From NCBI GenBank assembly GCA_028829895.1, contig CM054181.1, positions 65,897,259 through 65,961,258 on the forward strand: a stretch of 64,000 nt of DNA, given 5' to 3'. Both the position numbers and the translations under genes were made by a program. This DNA is from Sinotaia quadrata (taxonomy: Eukaryota; Mollusca; Gastropoda; Architaenioglossa; Viviparidae). The notes beneath the pieces were generated by a model. It was not told where the DNA came from. It searched no databases and worked only from the letters and a program-made list of their open reading frames with translations. Below are positions 46,701 to 58,700 of this stretch, piece by piece (within the stretch, counting starts at the first letter, position 1; each line of letters starts with the position of its first letter).

Positions 46701-49700
46701 ACACTTGAACTTTATATGTGTAGTCTTGATGTATGTGTCCTTGTTTTAATGTTTATATGTATTTTTAAAAATCTTTGTACATTATGCTTATTTATATCTC
46801 TGGTTCTAAAAACCCACAGAGATGAAGTTTGGCAAACAAGATTATCTCTAGAAAATGTTAAAGTTTTAAAGTTTGTAATCTGAAGAGTTTAACACACTTA
46901 ATTTGTTATCAAGTTACTTTTTTTTTTTTTAACAAGGGAGGTCAACTATTTGTGCTTACAGTAATAAACTGTACAATTTCTCTTTGTTCAAGTCTAGCGT
47001 TTTATTGAAAATAACAAACACATTTTAACACAAACTTGTTCATATTAATATTTAACATAAAAGTAGAAAATAGTTTCCATTAAATAGACAGAGTAAAACT
47101 TTAGGTACAAAATAAAATGGATGTTTCACTAAATTTAATATATATAATAAAATGGAGCTACCCATTAAAAGTACAGTTTTAAAATAAAAATGGCACTCAA
47201 TGAAAGAAGTATGGCTGTCTCAATAACAGGAATGTGTGGGTTACACAATAATGTCATTCAAGATGAAGTGAATAATTTTGTGAGAAGTAAATAATGTCAA
47301 CTTTTTTCCAATATGTAGATGTTTCCAAATGCTTATTAGTTTCCAAACAGAACACCGATTGGCAATTAAAAGAACCCAACAATATAGATTTATTTTCAAA
47401 TTCTGCATTTCATAATTTTCACATACATTAAAAAGATAACTTATAAAATCAAGTTGATTAATTAAGTGCTGAAGGAAAATAGAGACCAAACTGGAACTAT
47501 ATTAAATTATCTTTATCTTTTTCTGGAACTATATTAAATTATCTTTATCTTTTTCTGGAACTATATTAAATTATCTTTATCTTTTTCTGGAACTATATTA
47601 AATTATCTTTATCTTTTTCTTGTAATTTTTCATTTACAAATTAATTAAAGTGTCTTCTAAAATATTGGGCAAACTAAAAAAGACATTAACTTTTCTTCCC
47701 TTTTTGGATTTTTCTTCATTCAAAGAGTAATTACAGATTGTCTTCTGAAATATATGACACTCTTACACATATCTTCATAGCATTAAAGGAAAATGCAGTC
47801 TGTCTGAAATAAGGCACTTTACACAAATCTTCTAGGCATTGCAAGAGAATGTGCAAAGGTCTTCCATTACCAGCCATTTGAACAGAAATGCAGTGTCTGA
47901 GAAAATATCTTAAGAACAGCCTGCAATGAAGTGAAATGTATGCCTAAAGTACTTGTCTCCCTTTCCCTGACTTGCCAGCAAAAAATAAAAGATGTACGAG
48001 TTATGAAAAACATGTCCATCTATGCATTCTACACCCCACTCACCCAATGTTATGATTTCAAAGATGCTGATAAAACTAAATTATGGACACCATCACCTTC
48101 AGCGATTCCTCTTAAGTTAAAAAGACACTTATAATGGTGACTGGTGCATATAGACTGACACGTTCACCAAGACCTTGTGTCTTCCAATAAAATCACCAGG
48201 ATTGATAGTTTTCTTTATTCAATGTCCCCAAAAATGGTGTGTTCATTAACCCCCTAGCATTAAAGAAATCTCCCAAACAATCAGAATTTGTTAATTAGCA
48301 CTGATAATTCAAAATATACTTACTATCATTTCTTGCCTGTTTCCAGAGAAGATCAAAAGATTCACGAGCCTTCACTTGTGAAAGTGACAATGCATAGGCA
48401 GTAATGGCCAAATGAAATACTTCTTCTTTAGGGATATTTTCTAGCTGGTTGGCGAGATAATTAGCAGCTTTAGTTTTTGCAGAGTCTAGGCAGCTAAGAG
48501 CATCCTGGTTGAAAATTGTAAGACAGTTTGTAATAATTAAAATATCAAGATCTGAATAAAGAAATCTGATGTTAAAATATGTGTTGAAATTTGGCTATCC
48601 ATATTTTTATACTTAATAATCATATCTTTGTTACCAATGAAAACATGTTTAGACCTTGGGCAGTGCTAATGATGGTATTTTTTGTAATTGTCAGAGTTGG
48701 AGTAAACAATTCGTGAAGAATGTGCTAGGAACTAGCTGATGAAATCTAAACCAGTCTTATTTGGATGAGTAGTTTTTATTATCCAATGGTTAAGATTTAC
48801 AAGAACAATTCCAGCCAATGAGCTGAGATCAAAGTTTACTTGCTGAAATAATTTTATTTTCTAATCATTTTAAATTTGGAGTGGCAGAAGTCCAGTCATG
48901 AAAGGCAGCCATTTGCTTAATGGGAAGAAGCAGCCTTTTATTTTAGAATCTCTGGAATTTCCCAGTTTATTGCTAAAGAAACTTCTACGATCTTGGTAGA
49001 TTCGAAAAATCTCTACACCAGCATGTAAGCGTAAGGATACACTGCACTCTGTTAATGTATGATGGCAAGTAATGCTAGAAAGGAAGTTACTGGAAATTGC
49101 TACACTGTTGTTCTGCCTGAGGGGACTAATACAGCGAAGGAGTGCCCAGATTAGTATTGAGAATAGCAGCTCATGGAACATTCTACAGTGTGCTAGAGGA
49201 ACATGTAAAGAATTGATAGTTCTATTGTGAACAATAAACTTGTGACATTGTTATGAAAATGCATCAAAGATCAAGCAAAACTTTAGCAAATGTGGAGGCT
49301 ATTTTTTATTGGTAAGGTACGATTGGGGATGTCACTTGGTACTGTCAGTCACACGATATCTGTCAGCGAGTGAACAGAAAGATGGAACACCCAGACCCAC
49401 CAGGTGAAACCCTGACGATTGATATTCCTTTTAGGTGTGAGGCCATCAAGCACATTGGAGAATTTGTGCCCTCATTGGGTCGAGGTCACAGATGGATTCT
49501 TAGAGTAATTTTGACTATGCTATACAGTACCCTAAGGTGGTTGCACTTAGTTATATTAGTACTGTGTCAGTAGCAAATGTGCTGTTCACCATTTTCTCAC
49601 AAGTAGGATTTCCGAAATAAATCTTGTCCAATAGAGGGACTCAAATCAACATCCTATGTGTAATATTTAGTTGAAAATCTGAACACTATTCTTACCAAGT

Positions 49701-52700
49701 CCTTGAAAAAACTGTGGAAAGACCAATCGGGCCTCTCCAAACTCCTGTCTAGGTGAAACTAGAGCCAAAGAGATGTGTTTTACTGGACTTAAACTGATAG
49801 CAACCAGACGCGATACTCAATCACCAGGATCTCTTCATCCACCAACACAGGTTGCAGTGTACAGCTAACATGCTGTCCCCCATTAGCTACCTTTCATGAC
49901 ATGCAGGGGGAGGGTGTGGGAATTATTCTTATAGCCTGAAATCCCCAAGGGAAAAACAAATCCTAATTTAAATTTTTATAAATTTCAATTAAGAAAAATA
50001 TGTTGTACATTAAAAAATATATATATATTCATTTGAGTGCTTTGCAACATAAATCAAGAGTTGGTAACTGTGCACCATTTGTCTACATAAAGAAAATGCA
50101 GACAAGAATAACTTGTTCAGGAAAAATTGACAGGAAAAAAACGGCTTACCCCTGACACATCTGTGGTTGCCCTAAGAGCAATTAAAATGTAGGCTGTGAG
50201 GGGCACAGGGTCATCGTATATGAGATCATCCTTGATTTTACCGTATGATGACTGAAAAAAATGCACAAACACACACAAATGGTTGAAACAAAAGATAAAA
50301 TATTTTGTCTAACATAACATTTGTGAATATATTTTGTGTGCATTGCTGTCTTCATTGGAACAATTCCACAAACTAAAAGCATCAAAAATATAAATCTATA
50401 AAGAAGCTGAAGCAGAATTGAGAGTTGTTTCTACAAAATTATGATTTATTTTATAAAACCAAACCAACAGATATGGGTATGAATCAAATAAATTTATACA
50501 AGACTTTTTCTTATGTTGCTTATTTCCCCTATTTCATGACAGACAAGTAAAAGTTATATTTATCAGATATTTTTAAAATTCTAATTCAAATTCGCAAATA
50601 TATGCATCCTCTAATTCATATAATGTCAATTCTTAAAAAGAATATTAAAAAACAAAAATACAATAATTAAAAAAAACCCCAACAAATCTTATCTAAAATT
50701 TATACATTCTATAATTTTTATCTGAATTCTGAATTGAATCCAAATTTAAAATTTAAAAGTTTATTTCTAAAGAGAACTGCTGAAAGACAGCAATAACAAG
50801 CTAGAACAAAACAAAGAGAACATAAACTATTTTTCTTCTAATTCTGCAATATGAAACATATCTAATTAAAAATACTCGTTATAATTTTGCAATCTGAAAC
50901 AGATCTAATTAATGATAGTTCTCAAATATTTTGCAAATTATAACAGATCTTATAATAAATACTTCTCTAATTTTGCCATCTGTTTAAGATTTTATTAAAA
51001 ATACTCTAATTTTACAATCTGTAACAGATCTAATAACATGTACTTCTCTAATTCTGCAATGTGTAACACATCTAATTAAAAATACTTCTTTTAATTCTGC
51101 AATCTGAAACAGATATAATAACGTGTACTTCTTCCAATTTTGCAATCTGCAACAGATGTAATTAAAAATTATTCTAATTCTGCAATGTGTAAGAGATCTA
51201 ATTAAAAATACTTCTAATTCTGTAATCCAAAACTGATCCCTCTCTCTCCACTTCTTCTAATTCTGAAATGTGCAACAGTTCTAATTAAAAACATCTCTAA
51301 TTCTTCAATCTGCAACATATCTAACTAATAATACTTCTAATTCTGCAATCTGTAACACCTTTAATTAAAAATAATTCTTCTAATTCTGCAGTGTGTAATA
51401 GATTTAATTAAAAACACTTCTCACCATTTTCCGATCATAGATAGGAAAAGGCTCTGGATCCCAAGCACCAGTGGTTTGGTTTTGTTTCGAACACAAATAC
51501 AGAATTATGCGGTTGATCATGTCAAGGGGGATAAACAGGTCTCGTTCCCACTCTGGAAACCGTGCCTGTTGCATTGTCTTAACAACAAAAGCTGTCAGCC
51601 TGCACAATTAAAAAAAATTGTAGAGCATTACAAGACTTACAACAATAATCAAAATTGTGGCTGCTCAGATGGGCAAACAGTATTTAAAAAAAAAAAAAAA
51701 ATGTTTGCATTGCCTTAACAACAAAGATTGCCAGCCTGCACAATAAAAAATTGTAGAGTATTACAAGCATGCCTTGTGGACAATTTAATGCAGCAGCTTG
51801 AACATGGGACCATAAGAGTCAGTACTGTGACAGCGACATCACTACCACTTCACAAGCAGACAATCAGGCCAATCATTATCATATATTTTCTTCTCAAAAC
51901 TTTAATTTCTTTGATGATAATTAGTAGCTCTAGTGATGTAATTACTCAATAGTGAACTCTGACTTTCATTTAAACATTCTGTTAGATAGTTATTTTGGAT
52001 CTACAGTTTTGCTTGTAAACTAACTGTATTTATTTGTTTCTTTTATACTAATTAAATATTGTTATTTCTTGTATACAATTTCTTGTACATAATTAATTAG
52101 TTTGGGTACAGGATAGGTGGGGGCTTAAGTAATTAAAGACAGGTCAGAACCTACCCATTAAGCAAGAAGTTCCTGTTGGTAGAAAATTTGTGTGACAGAA
52201 GGATGATTATTTATGGTGTATGCACTAAATAATAGTTTTCTCAAAGTGCGAGGTGGATCTGCCAGGCAGAAGGGTTGTGTAATCAGGGTTAAAATATATA
52301 TATATATATATATAAGTGTGTGACCCATCCACCTATATTATCATCATTATTAATTATTATAGTTGAATATTAATACTAAATAACAGAAAGAGGTAGCAAT
52401 CAAAAATATATATATATAAATTTGCCTTATTTAACGAAGATTGCACCATTCAAAGTAAAAGAAAAGCATTTATTTAGTATAAAAATATAATAATTGTGTT
52501 GTGAATACACCAATTTTGTTTAATTTTTATTTCTGATTCTGTTAGATTGCCTTTCTCATTCTGGGTATTAGATTTTAGACTGTAGTAAGTGTTGTATTTG
52601 GGATTTTGATGGGTTGCATTATGCTGTGTGGGTAGCTCTTATTTCTGCAATGCCTCTCTGAAGATCAAACCATATTTTCTTTCTATAATTCTCTTTCATC

Positions 52701-55700
52701 TTTTATCTCTATCTCTTCCTCTTGATTATGCTCTCTCTCTCTCCCCACTATCATATTCTCTCTTTTTCTTTATTCTCAATCTATCAAAATTCTTCCAATT
52801 CCTTCTTTCATTCATTTATGTCTCTCTCCATCCCCCATCTTTCTATCAACTTTTTCATTCTCCCTTCCCTCCATCTTTTCATTATTTCCTATGTGATTTA
52901 TGTGTGTGTGTCTGCCTGCCTGCCTGTCTCTCTCTACTCACTTCCATCATTGTTCCTTTCTCTCAAACAATCTTTTCCTTTTGTAATTTCTATCTCTTTT
53001 ATTTCAATCTCGCAGTTTCATTCTTCCATCCCATTCTCTTCTTTATCTCTTTTACTCCATCTCTTCCTCTTTTTCTATATTTATCTCTAAAATTCATAAA
53101 ATATGAAGAGATTTAAAAAAACAATTTGCATAAAGATAAAAAATATGACACAACAAGAAATTAAAACAAAAATCACAGAATGGTTAAATTTTGTAACAAC
53201 ACAAGAGATGAAAAACAATTCATGGTACAATGATAAAACCTGTGACAGATTAAGACAACTGACAACAGTAAAATTTGTGACATAAAGAGATAAAGACAAC
53301 TAACAATGGAAAAACTTGTGACATTACAGACCAAGACAAGTGGCAACAGTCAATCTTGTGACATTATAGACAGACAAATTACTATAAAAAAGCCTGTGAC
53401 GTAAGAAGAGTCTTAGACAAATGACAACAGTAAACTTGTGACATAACAAAAGAATAAACTAGCAGCAAACTTGTGACAACAATGGATTAAAATAACAATA
53501 AATTTGTGACATAACAATGGAATAAGACAACAGTAAACTTATGACATAACAATGGAATAAGCCAGCAGCAAAAAAACTTGTGACAACAATGGATTAAGAT
53601 GTCAGTAACTTTTGTGATATAACAATGGAATAAGCCAGCAGCAAACCTGTGACAACAATGGAATAAGACAATAGTAAACTTGTGACAAAACAGTTGAATA
53701 AGCCAGTAGCAAACTTGTGGCAACAATGGAATAACAGTAAATTTATGACATAACAATGGAACAAGCCAGCAGCAAACTTGTAAGAACAATGGAATAACAG
53801 TAAATTTGTGACATAACAAAGGAATAAGACAACAATAAAACTTGTGATAAAACAATGAAATAAGACAGCAAAAAATTTGTGACATAAATAAAAGTCACAT
53901 ACCAGAGGCTGGGAACAGGATCATCTCGAAACATGCTGAAGCTCCCGTCTGTACCATTCATGTAACTCAAAACTCTCTGCATTACTGCAACAGATAAATA
54001 ATGTCTTAGGGTTTTTACTTTCCTTCAAAGTCACTAAAGTATCTAGCTGTTTCATGATTTAAACACAAAAACATGATGTTTTACATCATTTTTGTTTACA
54101 TCCACGTATCCTTTGTCTTTATCAAAAGTATGTATCTAGTCAGTGAAATCTGAGTTTTCAAAATATTTTTTGGTTTTGAACAAATGTCTGACTGATTAGT
54201 GACTTATCTTCAAGGGCAAAGGCAATGAATTTGCATTTTGTTCTTGTGCAATTTCTTTAAACCATATTTGTCTCCTGCTTTCCTGATTTTATTATTTTAT
54301 TCAAAGGGATTAACATGAAAATTGGTCTTTGAAAAAAACATAACCAAGGAGTATTAACAAAAATTTTACTTATACAGCTCTGGTAATTTCTCTTGTGCAA
54401 TAAACTATCAATTTTTAGAAATGCTTAATCATCATATGCCTAGTGCTTATTTATGTCTTATTTCATGGCTATTTCATGATTATTTCATGGCTATTTCTTG
54501 ATTAATTCTTGATTATTTCAGTTATAGCATATTTAATATTTCTGAGTATGTTCTCTTTTTGAGTCATTGTCATCAATTATCAATTTATCAAAGTTATCAA
54601 CTTATCTTCCCGAGTTACTGATTATAATTATCTTCATGTCCAATGGTACTGATAAGTTTCTTAATGTTATAAACGCTCCCATGTTATTACTAATATTATT
54701 GATTTATATTACTAACTTAGACACTCATCAAATAAAATAATTTTCAACATTGCTTATAATTAAATTATTTCCCTCCCCAAACTTGCTGACAAATATTTGT
54801 TATGTAGTGAATTCCCAATTGTGATTATTCGCACCAGTGATATTCATAACCATTAACCCTTCAAATATTTAAATTAATACAAAATTATACTATTACAGGT
54901 TGTTTTTAAATGCACAAGATATTTTTATTGAATAGTTATCAGATGCCTCAAACACTGGAGTGCAGGCTTGTATTTAGGCCTGCAAGCCTACCAGAGCTCA
55001 CCAGGGCTCTACAAAAACTTAGGAAATAATCAACATGAACTTTATTCAAAGCAGTTTGTACATGTTCTAAAGAAACTTTCCTGATTAAAATGCATGAAAT
55101 CAAGTGCAGGAATAGAGCTATAAAAAATAAGTATAGGTCATTTGATCCCTATAAACAGATTTCAATGAGCCAACTTATAAAGTGATGGACCAACCACTTA
55201 AATAAAATTTGTATTTCTTTTGTAATTTTAAAAAAAAAGCAAATAGTACAGTACAAGGAAAATAATGAATCACATGTAGCAGAGAAAGAAAAATAAATAG
55301 CAAAGTGGAAAAATTTCTGCAAATGCTTTAGCTGGTAAGCAAAGCATCTGTATGTATTAAGTTAGTGAATGATATTGAAGTGAAATCACTGAAGGAGAAG
55401 GGCAGGCTACCCCAAGTGCTATTCACCTTTTTTGATATTTTTCTTAAAGGGTGTACATGCAGTCCTGACAAGTTCTGGTAAGCTTGTGTGCTTGGTAAAA
55501 AAAAAATATCAACATTTATCAGATGCAATGCATTCATGAGCTATTTGTCATCTGACAGCTGTGAAACCTTCAAAATGGCTGCAATAATACAATAGTATGT
55601 TGTGAACATAGTTGCATTAATCTGATACCAAACATTCATTACTAGTTGTGAGGCTAGATGTTAGTATTATCACGATGCTATGCCTTTAACATACCAATAT

Positions 55701-58700
55701 TCATCTGATACAATGCTTTCATAAGCCGGTCATCATCTAGTTGTTGTGAGGCCTTCAAAAATTTGAGTGTCATCAGGTTATATGCAAAGTTGAAAGTGAC
55801 CATCTCTCCTCCACCATATGGTCGCATAAACAAATTTTCTGCATTCAGGTATGGTTCAAAGAATCCAGGAGTCACTACATCACCTGATACAAGGAAAAAA
55901 TGTACTCATTTATAACACTCCTACTCAACAAAAGTGCCATCTAAATACCTAATCCCTTAAGACGTTTTCTTGACTGGGACAGTTTCTAAGGCCAGTGTTT
56001 GTTTAAGCATGAGAATCCAAAACTAATTACAAGAGGACTACAGATAATTTTAAAATTGTAATTATTAAGTATTATAGATAATATTTTCTTTTAATTTATG
56101 AAAGGACTATAGATAATCAAATTTCTTAATTAGTAAGAAGACGATATTAGTAAAATTTCTTAATGACCAAGAAGACAACATATAAAAATCATAATATTAA
56201 GGACAATAAATAACAAACTTTCTTAAGAAGACAATAGAATATTCAAATTTCATGGACTACAACTGCTGAATTACCAAACAGACTAGGCCGGCAGCTTCCT
56301 GAGCCTGGAACATACAGATGTGCTCGTACTTCTGGCACTACAAACTGTTCTGGCACTGGTATATCAAAGTCTGGTACTTGAACGGATGCAAAGCGGATCA
56401 AATCAACTAGATGAGGCATGTGGTAGTAGTTCATCACGCCATCAGGCTAAAGGGAGATGATTTACATATAAGAAACATTGTTCATGTTTCTCAAATGATT
56501 TCATTATTTTTAAACAATTCATTTTAAAAGGAGAATTTTAAAAATATTCATTAAAGGCACTTTCTCCACTAAAAGAATGCTTTTTCTAGAATAGTAAATG
56601 ATCTGGAAAGAATGTATATTTATGATAATTAATGACTTTTTAATTCATAAATTGCCTATTTATTCAGCCTGTTTCACAAATCCTTGACCATCATGCCAAT
56701 GTTTTTAGGTTATCCAGTTAAGACAAAGTAATGAAAATTTCTTTCTCAAAAGAACCCTATCCAGTAAACCTCCACCACCCTTAACTTTAAAAATTAACCC
56801 TCCAGGATATTCAAAACAGAAACATTTACAAAAAAACTGGAAAAAGAAAATGGAATAAAAAAGGTGCTAAAATCAGCTGCAAGGAATGGGCATTCCATTA
56901 TGGTGGACACTCAGTAATACAGGATATTATGATATTATCAACTTGACTACACATAATAACTGTTTTGACTGCTCGCTCTTGTTCTCTCTCTCCAAATATG
57001 TACCCAGACATGACAAAAGAAATACTTTCTGAAGTAAAAACATGACAAAAGAAATACTTTCTGATGTAAAAAAAACATGCATCAAACAATCAAGGGAAAC
57101 TTAATTCACACTTGCTACACACCAGATCTAAAACAGCTTAAACTTCTATGCAGGAGTTTGAATAATAAAATAAATAAAATCAAAATATATCTTGGATCAA
57201 TAGACCACAAACAACTAAAAAAAAAACAACAGAAGTCGGGCAGAAGTAATTCTTAAACAATTTAAAAAAAAAAATATCAACTGAAATGTTCAATGTATAT
57301 TTAAAAAAAACAAACTATTTTATAAAATAGAGTGACCTAAAAACACTGGAAATCTGATTTTAAAAAGCATAACAATAACTAAGAAAAAAGTAATAATTCA
57401 AAAACACATAACAATCATTTTAAAAATTACAAACTATGACTTTAAAACATGAACACTGTCTTAAAAGCTAAAAGCAGTGACTTAAATACTGAGTTGAGTT
57501 TGGAGCACAAATCACGGCTTAAAAATAAGAAGACTTAAGTCAGAAAACTTAAAACTCAATCACTCACAATGACAGTTATGTTTCCAACATAAGAATCTTT
57601 CTCCATGAAGCAGGCAGCACTAACACTAAATGTCATGTAGCCTTTGACTAGATTCTTAGACGGAACAATTGGCATGTAGATATCCTTGGATTCACCTGGC
57701 TCCAACTTAAAATAATGAAAAGAAAAATATGCATTTTTCAGCAATGAGAAGCTACAGAATCTAAGAATTTATTATTTTATATATGTGTGACACAATACCA
57801 CCCTATTTATAGATTATTATTATTATTAATCATCCATAACTAATTACAAGTGATGAGAATCTTAATTTATGTTAATAATAATTCTCCAGAAGATACTCAC
57901 TTGGCAGATATGTGGGTGCTGTAAACGTTTTCTCTCTTCCACAACATTAAAGACAAACATTCACTGTAACACAATATTTCCACAAATGGAAATCTTACCA
58001 ACGGAGAAGATAAATCCATCTTTAAACTATATTTAGCAAGCCTCCATCCACCAACTCTCTCTTCAACATATGGCTATCAATATATGTAAAGTCAATAAAT
58101 TTATTAAATCAACAATCAAATATACATATAACAAATACAATGAGAAGATTATTTTACATCAATATTTCCATGAACCACATTCGGATAGTTTCAATGTTTG
58201 TACAATCTTATACACTAACATGTAATTCAGTAGATTAGTGTCAATATAAATCATAAATAATTCTTATCAGAGAACAGAAATGGAGTTATAGAGATTATAG
58301 TGATAATAGTTTGTACATAACCTTGTCAAGATGCCACAATAGTCTTTTGTGCGCTTTTGTAACAAAGTCACAAGCTTATTGTTCACAATAGAATTGTCAG
58401 TTCTTCTTGTGTTTCTCTTGCATGCTGTAGAACACTGGTGAACCACTATTTTCTCGAAACTAATCTGCTCTCGCCGTGATGGTTCACTCAAGCAGAACAA
58501 CATGGCAATTTCCAGTAACTTCCTTGTACTAGAAATTCCATGTTGTAGTCGAGCATTCTTTGACGTCTTACAATTAACAGAGTGCAGTGCATCCTTATAC
58601 TTACATACTGGGGTTGAGACTTCTCGAATCTACCATGGTCATAGTGTTTTGTAAATCAGTAAACCGGGAATCTAGTAAAAGAACAAAAAGACTGCTTTTT

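Noticed and set aside
48870..49181. 103-codon minus-strand frame as a gene
   Set aside because: The sequence recurs in other R1 copies with the frame not obviously conserved, so it is repeat-derived.
52628..53116. 162-codon plus-strand frame rich in Ser, Phe and Leu
   Set aside because: It reads a C/T-rich tract; no start context, domain or splice signal.
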